A DNA stretch of 48,670 nucleotides from NCBI RefSeq assembly GCF_017355935.1, contig NZ_JAFIQT010000013.1, positions 1 through 48,670 on the forward strand. The letters are read 5' to 3'. The notes under the pieces were generated by a model that was given only the letters and a program-made list of their open reading frames with translations, did not search any database and was not told the DNA's origin. Made by a program: the position numbers and the translations under genes. The DNA comes from Telluribacter humicola. Its GTDB lineage: Bacteria > Bacteroidota > Bacteroidia > Cytophagales > Spirosomataceae. Numbering within the stretch: the first letter of the stretch is position 1; each line of letters starts with the position of its first letter. This document shows, in pieces, positions 35,933-44,033 of this stretch.

Positions 35933-37084
35933 ATGGTAGCAGTTGAAAAGTACATCCGAAAACTTCTTTACGAGCAGGACTGTGTGATCATCCCTGAACT
36001 GGGTGGTTTGTTAACACACCACATCAATGCTCAGTACAATAGTGCATCCGGTATGTTCTCACCTTCTCAAAAGCGCGTAGCTTTTAACGAGGTACTGAAG
36101 CTGGATGATGGACTGCTTACTTACTTTATCTCGGTGAATGAAAAAATAAGCCGGGAGGAAGCTATGTCTTGTGTTAAGAAGTACACGGAATCCCTCCGTG
36201 CTTCTTTGCGTGAAGAAGGAAAGGCCGCTATACCAGGCGTAGGAGATTTTCAGAATAACTCAGAGGGGAAACTGGTATTTGAGCCTGATAGCACTCAGAA
36301 CTTTAACGTAGACTGTTTTGGTTTTCAGTCTATTAAGGTAGTTGAGTTAAACTCAGTAGGAGTTGCTGCCCCCATGGTGGAAGAGTCAATATCAAAGGCT
36401 GTTCCAGTAATCGAAGCTACCGAAATCCATTCAATGGAAGAAGAAATGTCCGAAGAAGAAGCAACTACACGTAAAATGCGTTGGGGATGGAGCGGCTGGG
36501 CTGCTGCTGCCGTAGCCGCGGGTATGGCTTTTTACCTGAGCGTATTCTATGCCCCCAGCGGTACCAACAGTATGCTTAGTACCCTGAACCCATTCTACGG
36601 AGTAAAGGAGTACGTACAGACTACCATGGCTGAAAAGCAGATTGCTGAATCCAAGGATGACCTGACTATTGTGGTAGAAGAAGACGATCTGGTTATTGCT
36701 CCCGAAGATACACAGATAGCTACTGAACTACCATCTACAGTACCTGCTCAGCCAGCAGTGGCCAGCGCTGTGGTTGCAGAGCCGGCTAAGCCCGCCGAAG
36801 CGGTACAGAAAGCGGCTGCTCCGGTAGTAACTCCCATTAACAACGTTGTTAAGAAATTTTACATCATTGCCGGAAGCTTCGAAAGCATGAAAAACGCCGA
36901 AATCCTGCTAACACAGTTACAGCAGGGAGGTTTTGCCAGCGCTTTTATAATGGACCAGAAAGCAGGTAATCTTATCAAAGTATCTGCAACAGGCTATGAT
37001 ACGATGAATGAAGCCTACAATAATATAAATGCCGTAGAAAAGATAGCAGGCAAAGGAGCCTGGGTCTACAAGAAACGACATTGA
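35933..37084 (+). CDS. HU-CCDC81 and SPOR domain protein
   Basis: The product is 383 residues. The first 125 residues resemble the bacterial HU-CCDC81 domains (VEKYIRKLLYEQDCVIIPELGGLLTHH, then AIPGVGDFQNNSEGKLVFEPD). One transmembrane helix lies at about 182-208. A Pro/Ala/Val-rich linker follows, and a C-terminal SPOR domain (about 305-383, KKFYIIAGSFESMKNAEILLTQLQ) is expected to bind denuded peptidoglycan. The protein thus seems to link a cytoplasmic HU-like domain to the cell wall across the inner membrane. It ends with a strong hairpin. Confidence 0.88.
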   Translation: MVAVEKYIRKLLYEQDCVIIPELGGLLTHHINAQYNSASGMFSPSQKRVAFNEVLKLDDGLLTYFISVNEKISREEAMSCVKKYTESLRASLREEGKAAIPGVGDFQNNSEGKLVFEPDSTQNFNVDCFGFQSIKVVELNSVGVAAPMVEESISKAVPVIEATEIHSMEEEMSEEEATTRKMRWGWSGWAAAAVAAGMAFYLSVFYAPSGTNSMLSTLNPFYGVKEYVQTTMAEKQIAESKDDLTIVVEEDDLVIAPEDTQIATELPSTVPAQPAVASAVVAEPAKPAEAVQKAAAPVVTPINNVVKKFYIIAGSFESMKNAEILLTQLQQGGFASAFIMDQKAGNLIKVSATGYDTMNEAYNNINAVEKIAGKGAWVYKKRH

Positions 37085-37103
37085 TGAAAACATTAAAACG
37101 GAG

Positions 37104-37131
37104 AAAGGAGCCATACGGCTCCTTTTTTTGT
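37104..37131 (+). terminator. Terminator after the SPOR gene
   Basis: AAAGGAGCC and GGCTCCTTT pair perfectly around ATAC, followed by a run of T. Confidence 0.85.
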
Positions 37132-37185
37132 TTATACACGAAATAGCCATAATTTTACGTTATACCGAAAATTTCGACTGGAACT

Positions 37186-38109
37186 ATGACTCTATCAACC
37201 GCCGAAGATCGTGAACGAATAGCCATTTCCTGGGCCCTGTCATTTGCCTGTACCATGGCAATCTTAACTATCTTCTTCTTTATCCGACTGAATCGCTCTA
37301 CTCCCAAAACAGGACCTATGGAACTGATGGTGGAAGTAAACTATGGTACGGATAATGTAGGAAGCGGTGACCTGCAGACATTTAACAAAGCCAGTGACTC
37401 CAAAGTTAAAGAAAACATGCGTCGTGAGGCCGAAGTTGTAGAACGTAAATCGGTAACCACTCCGCCGCGTCCGACGCCTCCTGCACCACGTACTGAAGCA
37501 GTAAAGCCTACTACCACCCGTGCTACGGAGAAGGTAATTACCAGTAAAACCGAAAGCCCGGTAGAAGAACCCGAGCGTACTGAATCCAAGAAAGTAGCAA
37601 CCAGCGCCAGTTCATCCAATACCCCTGTGACCAAGCCCGCTCCGGAAAAGCCAGTCAATCGGGATGCTTTGTTTACAAAGTCAACCGGTAAATCATCGGG
37701 TAGCAATGGAACAACCGGTACGAAGAGTGGCGTAGGTGGAAATAACAACGGTGACGATGCCAGCGGAGTAGGTGATAAAGGATCGCGCGAAGGAAGCCTC
37801 TATTCCAAATCCTACAAAGGAGGTGGTGGCGGTGGAAACGGCGTAGGTCTTGATCTCGCCGGCTGGGGATGGTCACGTCCTCCTCAGGTGAATGATAAAT
37901 CGGACGCTACCGGGGATATCACCTTCAAAATTGTCGTAGGTAGCAATGGTCGGGTTAAGAATGTTATTACCCTGAGCTCTACTGTGACCGACTATGCCGT
38001 AGTAAACCAGTATAAGAGTGCCGTACGAGCGCTTACCTTTATCCCTAAGTCAGCTAACGTACCCGATGAGTCAGTAGGTACCATCACTTTTAAGATAAGC
38101 GCCAACTAA
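37186..38109 (+). CDS. TonB-like energy-transducer protein
   Basis: The product is 307 residues. A short cytoplasmic head is followed by one transmembrane helix (about 13-34, AISWALSFACTMAILTIFFFI). A long Pro/Thr/Ser-rich and then Gly/Asn-rich spacer comes next. The C-terminal 80 residues resemble a TonB domain (ATGDITFKIVVGSNGRVKNVI to the end, VGTITFKISAN). The layout matches TonB-like envelope proteins, but no exbB or exbD gene is adjacent, so the partner motor must be elsewhere. folC starts 10 bases after its stop. Confidence 0.82.
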   Translation: MTLSTAEDRERIAISWALSFACTMAILTIFFFIRLNRSTPKTGPMELMVEVNYGTDNVGSGDLQTFNKASDSKVKENMRREAEVVERKSVTTPPRPTPPAPRTEAVKPTTTRATEKVITSKTESPVEEPERTESKKVATSASSSNTPVTKPAPEKPVNRDALFTKSTGKSSGSNGTTGTKSGVGGNNNGDDASGVGDKGSREGSLYSKSYKGGGGGGNGVGLDLAGWGWSRPPQVNDKSDATGDITFKIVVGSNGRVKNVITLSSTVTDYAVVNQYKSAVRALTFIPKSANVPDESVGTITFKISAN

Positions 38110-38119
38110 GTCAGCGTAT

Positions 38120-39421
38120 ATGACCTATAATGAAGCCATAGAGTACCTCTATAGTAGATTACCCATATTCCAAAATCAAGGGGCCCGTGCTTACAAGCCG
38201 GGCCTTCATACTACCTACCAGTTTTGCGAACGACTTGGTAATCCTCAGCAAAAATTTAGGTCCATACATGTAGCCGGTACCAATGGCAAAGGCAGTACCT
38301 CGCATATGCTCGCCTCTGTACTGCAGAAAGCCGGCTACCGCACGGGATTATATACCTCACCGCATCTCAAATCCTTTACAGAACGTATACGTATTGACGG
38401 CACTCCCGTTGATGAAGACTATATCGTTCAGTTTGTTACAGATCATCAGGAGTTTATCGAAACAGTGAAGCCTTCTTTTTTTGAGGTGACCGTAGTGATG
38501 GCCTTTGATTATTTTGCCCAAATTGAAGTGGATGTAGCGGTCATTGAAGTAGGAATGGGGGGACGACTTGACTCCACCAATGTGATCAGGCCTGAGGTGT
38601 CGGTTATTACCAACATCAGTTATGATCATATGCAGTACCTGGGAAATACCTTGCCTGAGATAGCCCGAGAAAAAGCCGGTATAATAAAGCCTGCTGTACC
38701 GGTGGTGATCAGCGAGTGGCAGGATAGTGCTGTTGCAGGTGTATTCATGGAAGTGGCAGATCAACAGTTTGCTCCTATAACCTTCGCTTCGGATCAGCTG
38801 TATGTACAGGACTGGACCTTTATTGATGGAAAGCTGGTGGTGCAGGTAACTGATAAGCAGACTAATCAGCTACTCTATAATGATCTGGCTATGGACTTGT
38901 CGGGTACTTACCAGTTAAAAAATATAAAAGGAGTATTGGCCACCCTTACAGTTTTACAGCAAAAGGGATTTAGTCTATCCGAAGAAGCCATTCGGGCTGG
39001 GCTTTCTAATACAGCTACTATAACAGGATTGAAAGGTCGCTGGCAGAAACTTTCGGATTCACCGCTTATACTCTGCGATACAGCCCACAACGCGGCCGGT
39101 ATTTCTTCTGTACTGGAACAGTTAGCCAGCCTCCCCGCTCGAAGTCGCCGATTTGTGCTTGGCTTCGTATCGGACAAAGATGTTTCTTCCGTACTGAAGC
39201 TGTTTCCTCAGCATGCTTTCTATTACTTTTGTGCTCCTTCAAATATGAGGGCCCTGGAAGCTTCCAAATTACTAGCAATGGCACAAGGTATAGGTTTGGA
39301 GGGGAAAGCTTACCAGGATGTCAATACGGCCCTTGATGAGGCAGTTAATGAGGCAGATCCTGATGATATTATCTACGTAGGTGGCAGTACCTTTGTAGTA
39401 GCAGATTTAAATCAATTATAA
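38120..39421 (+). CDS. folC: Folylpolyglutamate / dihydrofolate synthase
   Basis: FolC adds glutamate to folates and often makes dihydrofolate from dihydropteroate. The 433 residues show the P-loop VAGTNGKGSTSHMLASVL, the family-specific YTSPHLKSFTERIRIDG loop, EVGMGGRLDSTNVI, SYDHMQYLGNTLPEIAREKAGIIK with the carbamylated-lysine region, and DTAHNAAGISSVLEQL in the C-terminal ligase domain. It starts 10 bases after the TonB-like gene and is followed by trmB after 2 bases. Confidence 0.95.
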   Translation: MTYNEAIEYLYSRLPIFQNQGARAYKPGLHTTYQFCERLGNPQQKFRSIHVAGTNGKGSTSHMLASVLQKAGYRTGLYTSPHLKSFTERIRIDGTPVDEDYIVQFVTDHQEFIETVKPSFFEVTVVMAFDYFAQIEVDVAVIEVGMGGRLDSTNVIRPEVSVITNISYDHMQYLGNTLPEIAREKAGIIKPAVPVVISEWQDSAVAGVFMEVADQQFAPITFASDQLYVQDWTFIDGKLVVQVTDKQTNQLLYNDLAMDLSGTYQLKNIKGVLATLTVLQQKGFSLSEEAIRAGLSNTATITGLKGRWQKLSDSPLILCDTAHNAAGISSVLEQLASLPARSRRFVLGFVSDKDVSSVLKLFPQHAFYYFCAPSNMRALEASKLLAMAQGIGLEGKAYQDVNTALDEAVNEADPDDIIYVGGSTFVVADLNQL

Positions 39422-39423
39422 GA

Positions 39424-40095
39424 GTGGCACGAAAGAAATCAATTTATTACCAGTATTCCAATCAGGCAGACAATGTAATCGAAGACGGTAAGCCTCTGTA
39501 CAAAACCATCAAGGGAAAGTGGAATGAAGTTTACTTTAAGAATAATAATCCCATAGTACTGGAGCTGGCGTGTGGCAAAGGGGAGTATACCGTAGGACTG
39601 GCGCGCTTATTCCCTGATAAGAATTTTATAGGTATTGATATCAAGGGAGATCGAATAGCCAGGGGAAGTATGGAGGCTAATGAGTCTAATCTGAAAAACG
39701 TTGCTTTTCTGAGGGCAGGTATCAAGTACCTCCACGAATTCTTTGTAGAGAATGAAGTGGATGAGATCTGGCTAGTGCATCCTGATCCTAAGGTGAGGCA
39801 GCGGGAGGAAAACCAGCGGCTGACCAATCAGAACTTTCTTACGTACTATGCCACCTACCTTAAGGACAACGGCATTTTCCACCTCAAGACCGACAGCCCG
39901 TTTCTATACGATTATAGTCTTTCTTCCATTCAGGAGGCAGAGCAATATCAGATTATTCAGTACACCAGTGATCTCTACCATTCCGAACTATACGAAAATC
40001 ATTACGGAATCACCACCCATTACGAAAAGATATTCGTAGAGAAGGGTTATACAATCAATTACATAAAGGCTCAAATAAAAAAACAGACACCTTGA
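39424..40095 (+). CDS. trmB: tRNA (guanine-N7)-methyltransferase
   Basis: TrmB makes m7G46 in tRNA using S-adenosylmethionine. The 223 residues start at GTG 39424, two bases after the folC stop. Visible motifs are the SAM site LELACGKGEYTVGLARLFPDKNFIGIDIKGDRIARG, the acidic EIWLVHPDPKVRQREENQRLTN motif (here PDPK), and FHLKTDSPFLYDYS. Its stop codon lies inside the loop of the downstream terminator. Confidence 0.93.
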   Translation: MARKKSIYYQYSNQADNVIEDGKPLYKTIKGKWNEVYFKNNNPIVLELACGKGEYTVGLARLFPDKNFIGIDIKGDRIARGSMEANESNLKNVAFLRAGIKYLHEFFVENEVDEIWLVHPDPKVRQREENQRLTNQNFLTYYATYLKDNGIFHLKTDSPFLYDYSLSSIQEAEQYQIIQYTSDLYHSELYENHYGITTHYEKIFVEKGYTINYIKAQIKKQTP

Positions 40096-40110
40096 CGGGT
40101 GTCTGTTTTC
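40081..40110. terminator. Terminator between trmB and gapA
   Basis: AAACAGACACC pairs with GGGTGTCTGTTT around a short loop that contains the trmB stop TGA. A-rich left and T-rich right flanks let it serve both convergent genes. Confidence 0.8.
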
Positions 40111-40141
40111 CTAACAATGTAAGATTACTCGCTCTAACTCC

Positions 40142-41155
40142 TTATTTATTAATAAGTTGAGCGAAGTAGTTTACTGTACGTACCAGTTGAGATACATAAG
40201 ACATTTCATTGTCGTACCAGCTAACTACACGTACCAGCTGAGTATCGCCTACTTTCTGAACCTTTGTCTGAGTAGCATCAAACAGTGATCCAAAGCTGAT
40301 ACCGATCACATCGCTGCTTACAATTTCGTCTGTTGTGTAACCAAAGCTTTCGTTTGAAGCTGCCTTCATAGCGGCATTCACTTCTTCAGTTGTTACATCC
40401 TGACCAACGATACAGGTAAGTTCGGTCAGTGAACCTGTAAGAGTAGGAACACGCTGAGCCGATCCATCCAATTTACCTTTCAGACTAGGAAGCACCAATC
40501 CAATGGCTTTAGCAGCACCGGTACTGTTAGGAACGATGTTCTGAGCAGCTGCACGAGCTCTTCTCAGGTCGCCTTTGGCGTGAGGAGCATCCTGAGTATT
40601 CTGGTCGTTGGTATAAGCGTGTACAGTAGTCATCAAACCATTGATGATACCATACTTCTCTTCGAGTACCTGCGCCATAGGAGCAAGACAGTTGGTAGTA
40701 CAAGAAGCACAGCTGATGATAGATTCGGTACCATCAAGGATACTATGGTTCACGTTGAAAACGATTGTCTTCAGATCACCTGTAGCAGGAGCGGAGATAA
40801 CCACTTTTTTGGCACCAGCTGTAAGGTGTGCAGAGGCTTTATCTTTATCAGCAAAGAAACCAGTACACTCTAATACTACGTCTACATCATGCTGTCCCCA
40901 GGGAATCTGAGCCGGATCCCTCTGCGCGTAGATATTTATTTTTTCTCCGTTAACGCTTATTGAATTCTCAGAGGAAGTAACCTCAGCATTAAATCTGCCC
41001 TGGGCAGTATCATATTTCAACAAATGTGCTAGCACCGAAGGACTTGTAAGGTCATTGATAGCTACTACATCAATGCCTTCCATGTCAAAAATTTGACGGT
41101 ACACCAGACGACCAATACGCCCGAAACCGTTAATAGCGACTTTTACTTTTGTCAT
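40142..41155 (-). CDS. gapA: Glyceraldehyde-3-phosphate dehydrogenase, type I
   Basis: This glycolytic NAD-dependent enzyme has 337 residues, the standard length. The Rossmann start is [17 protein letters not shown], the catalytic cysteine is C152 in [13 protein letters not shown], and [36 protein letters not shown] and SWYDNEMSY follow in order. It is convergent with trmB. Upstream lies a long AT-rich gap. Confidence 0.97.
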   Translation of the reverse strand: MTKVKVAINGFGRIGRLVYRQIFDMEGIDVVAINDLTSPSVLAHLLKYDTAQGRFNAEVTSSENSISVNGEKINIYAQRDPAQIPWGQHDVDVVLECTGFFADKDKASAHLTAGAKKVVISAPATGDLKTIVFNVNHSILDGTESIISCASCTTNCLAPMAQVLEEKYGIINGLMTTVHAYTNDQNTQDAPHAKGDLRRARAAAQNIVPNSTGAAKAIGLVLPSLKGKLDGSAQRVPTLTGSLTELTCIVGQDVTTEEVNAAMKAASNESFGYTTDEIVSSDVIGISFGSLFDATQTKVQKVGDTQLVRVVSWYDNEMSYVSQLVRTVNYFAQLINK

Positions 41156-41960
41156 GATTCTGTAATGATTTTGATTTACGGGGCAATAATAGCAAAAAGT
41201 GCGCTACTCTGGAAATAGAGCCCTTATTATTACATGAAATGGCTATTAAGGATGTAGATGAAGAATGCATTTAGTAAAACACTAATACTTTAGATACCTT
41301 ATTTAGCATTTAAATACAGCTTGATTAGCAAACAGATGTATTTGTTTTAGTATTTTAGCAAATATATAACTAAATATAATAGTATTAAGTTTTCTCTTTA
41401 ACTATACTTACTATAGATATAGTCATTGATTCTACTACAGAAGATCCTTAAATATTCTACTCTTTACTGAATCAACTCTTTTTAGCCGAATTTAATGTGA
41501 CAGCACAGCGTTGGCATAATAATTTTCTTTATATATAATATAGGTATAGCAGGACATTTCCTCCCAGGAAAAGATTTAGTTGAGGTATCGCTCAATTAAT
41601 GATCTGTAGCTTTTAGATATTCCATTATTAGGAGTAAATTTATGTAGCCATTGATAGGGGAGGATAAGGAGAGCGATGAGCTGGTTTAGTCCTAAGTGTG
41701 GGAAGGAAATACTTCTCTTATTTGACTAAGAACAGTCTTTCCTGTTATGTGTAAGTGATAGTTCTTTTCATGATGAGCTGGTATACACTCCAGAAAAGTT
41801 GGCCCATCCTGCATAGGATACAAAATGTCCACCACCGGCCAGAGTAGTACAAGCCTTTTCATTCTACGTCACCCGCACGCCCAGTTCATTCCACTTATTA
41901 TTAGTATAACTTACTCACTATCAAGGCATTAAATGTTATTTATTAATCTATAACTTGAAC
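41156..41960. other. Long AT-rich intergenic region
   Basis: About 800 bases between gapA and dapD have no supportable gene. The left part must hold the gapA promoter; a -7-like CACTTTTTG is seen near 41195-41205 on the minus strand but it is not a clean match. A possible short coding remnant on the minus strand near 41770-41905 is described under findings. Confidence 0.5.
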
Positions 41961-42776
41961 ATGGAGTTAAAGTCAATCATCGAAGACTGCTGGTCGAACC
42001 GCGAATTATTGAAAGAACAATCAACGGTAGAAGCGATCAAAACCATTATTGAAGAAGTAGACAAAGGAAGACTGCGCGTAGCAGAACCCCTGTCGGATGG
42101 ATCATGGGAAGTGAAAGAGTGGGTAAAGAAAGCCATCATTTTATACTTCCCCATTCAGAAGATGGAAGTGAGTGAAGTAGGTATATTTGAGTACCATGAT
42201 AAAATGAAGCTCAAATCAGGCTACGAAGCATTGGGAGTACGCGTAGTTCCACCCGCCGTAGCTCGCTATGGCGCTTATATATCTAAAGGAGTTATCCTGA
42301 TGCCTTCATACGTTAACATCGGAGCTTACGTAGATGAAGGAACGATGGTAGATACTTGGGCTACAGTTGGCAGCTGCGCTCAGATCGGAAAGAATGTACA
42401 CCTGAGTGGGGGAGTAGGAATCGGTGGTGTTCTGGAGCCTGTACAGGCATCACCAGTTATTATTGAAGATGGCGCCTTTATTGGATCCCGCTGTATCGTG
42501 GTAGAAGGTGCTCATATTGGTAAAAGAGCAGTACTTGGAGCTGGTGTAACGATCACCGGAAGCTCTAAGATCATAGATGTAACAGGCTCCGAGCCGGTAG
42601 AATATAAAGGTATGGTACCAGCCGACTCAGTAGTTATACCAGGTACTCTTCCCAAAGAGTTTGCCGCTGGTACGTATCATGTACCATGTGCTCTTATCAT
42701 AGGAAAGCGCAAGCCTAGTACTGATCTGAAAACTTCGCTAAATGATGCGCTCCGGGATAACAATGTAGCTGTTTAG
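41961..42776 (+). CDS. dapD: Tetrahydrodipicolinate N-succinyltransferase
   Basis: DapD succinylates tetrahydrodipicolinate on the succinylase route to lysine and meso-diaminopimelate for peptidoglycan. From ATG 41961 it is 271 residues. An N-terminal helical domain precedes a left-handed beta-helix of hexapeptide repeats (SYVNIGAYVDEGTMVDTWATVGSCAQIGKNVHLSGGVGIGG and VIIEDGAFIGSRCIVVEGAHIGKRAVLGAGVTI). An alternative TTG at 41955 would add two residues. It is closed by a hairpin at 42843. Confidence 0.95.
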   Translation: MELKSIIEDCWSNRELLKEQSTVEAIKTIIEEVDKGRLRVAEPLSDGSWEVKEWVKKAIILYFPIQKMEVSEVGIFEYHDKMKLKSGYEALGVRVVPPAVARYGAYISKGVILMPSYVNIGAYVDEGTMVDTWATVGSCAQIGKNVHLSGGVGIGGVLEPVQASPVIIEDGAFIGSRCIVVEGAHIGKRAVLGAGVTITGSSKIIDVTGSEPVEYKGMVPADSVVIPGTLPKEFAAGTYHVPCALIIGKRKPSTDLKTSLNDALRDNNVAV

Positions 42777-42842
42777 TTTTAGCACTTGCGAAAGTGAATA
42801 CACAACTAAATTTAGTATTGTAATTTCATACTATAACAATCC

Positions 42843-42872
42843 AGGTGCTATTTATCAATAGCACCTTTTTTT
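42843..42872 (+). terminator. Terminator of dapD
   Basis: AGGTGCTATT and AATAGCACCT pair perfectly around TATC, followed by seven T residues. Confidence 0.85.
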
Positions 42873-42953
42873 ATGCCTGCTATCTTACAACCAATCTCAA
42901 TTCGGTGCCAACTCCTGAATGAACTGCATATATAGCTGTATATCAATATGTTC

Positions 42954-43081
42954 ACATTTGTAAACACCCTCTAAAACATTAAATATACATCTGTAACATA
43001 TGCTGTTTACATATGTAGGTCGGTGTTATTGCGATTTATAAATTTAAACTTTACATTTGTGCTACATAATTAACATTTGTA
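42954..43081 (+). promoter_or_regulatory. Array of five ACATnTGTA sites upstream of the XRE gene
   Basis: Sites start at 42954 (ACATTTGTA), 42987 (ACATCTGTA), 43009 (ACATATGTA, inside the perfect palindrome TACATATGTA), 43053 (ACATTTGTG, one mismatch) and 43073 (ACATTTGTA). Spacings are 33, 22, 44 and 20 bases, close to whole helical turns, so all face roughly the same side of the DNA. The fourth overlaps the -7 element and the last ends three bases before the start codon. They are the obvious candidates for autoregulatory operators. Confidence 0.6.
43028..43059 (+). promoter_or_regulatory. Promoter of the XRE gene (Bacteroidota type)
   Basis: TTG at 43029-43031, spacer 20, then TACATTTG at 43052-43059. 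The predicted start leaves a leader of only about 20 bases. Confidence 0.7.
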
Positions 43082-43084
43082 GCT

Positions 43085-43525
43085 ATGGATTTAAATGACA
43101 AGATTAAACAGATATTGGTTGACAAAAATATATCGCCATCCCACTTTGCGGATGAGATAGGTGTTCAACGATCCAGCATTTCTCACATATTAGCGGGGAG
43201 AAACAGGCCTAGCCTGGACATTGTGCAGAAAATCATGAAAAGATACCCTGATTTGGGTCTGGATTGGATTTTGGAAGACGAAGAAGAAGCACCAGTACGC
43301 AGAGAGATAAGCCGCTATGAATCTGAGGCTTATACTACTAAAAATCGCCCTGGTACTACAATGTATTCCGCCTCAGAATTTAACAGAGAACAGAGGCCCG
43401 TAGTAAGAGACGTACAATCAAATGTAGCAAAGAGCGAAACCTCCGAAGAAGCCGAGAAAACGATCGAACGCATCCTGATTTTTTATACCGATGGGACCTT
43501 CCGGGACTACACTCCGGGGCGCTGA
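43085..43525 (+). CDS. XRE-family helix-turn-helix regulator
   Basis: The product is 146 residues. The N-terminal HTH_3 domain is about 5-62, with the recognition region FADEIGVQRSSISHILAGRNRPSLDIVQKI. A polar, charge-rich linker (about 68-120) follows. A short conserved C-terminal block IERILIFYTDGTFRDYTPGR resembles the tail of other Bacteroidota XRE proteins. It has its own promoter overlapped by repeated motifs and a downstream terminator, so it is a single-gene unit. Its targets are not known. Confidence 0.9.
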   Translation: MDLNDKIKQILVDKNISPSHFADEIGVQRSSISHILAGRNRPSLDIVQKIMKRYPDLGLDWILEDEEEAPVRREISRYESEAYTTKNRPGTTMYSASEFNREQRPVVRDVQSNVAKSETSEEAEKTIERILIFYTDGTFRDYTPGR

Positions 43526-44033
43526 AAGTACTAACCGGAGTACCTGGATCGGGGCCAGTATTAGAGGTAAAAGAGAGGTAAAAGTAGTAGGGGCAATCCA
43601 GATAGATTGCCCCTTTTTATTGGATATAACTACGTATTAAAAGAGAAAACTCTCATCAAACTTCACTTAAAAAAGTCACATCAGCTCATTCACTTATCGT
43701 CCCTGATAACCCGCATTACATATAGAATTTCATGACTAATAATATTTATTTAGACTAATTTAAAATAAATATTAGATTAGTTCCTTAATTAAACTTCATT
43801 AATGACGTTTATATAACTATTTATATTTCAACGCATTAACATTTAAAAGTTCCACGTGGATTCGTAACTACCTTATAATTAGGCAATTAACACAAAACAC
43901 TAATAAGCCTGTGGAAAGGTGGATTGTACAACCTTTTTTTGAGACTTTATGCTTGGGAAATCTGATGAAAGTGCAAAAGATTTTGTACAGAACAAGTGCA
44001 TTATTAAGCTGGAAAAGGAGGGGTGAAGGGCTC
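43526..44033. other. Intergenic region with one terminator
   Basis: Apart from the hairpin at 43590-43618 this AT-rich stretch shows no gene. It contains the short palindrome TCCACGTGGA at 43851-43860. Confidence 0.55.
43590..43618 (+). terminator. Terminator of the XRE gene
   Basis: GGGGCAATC and GATTGCCCC pair perfectly around CAGATA, followed by five T residues. Confidence 0.85.

Noticed and set aside
43851-43860. Palindrome TCCACGTGGA as a regulatory site
   Set aside because: A single isolated copy with no nearby promoter.
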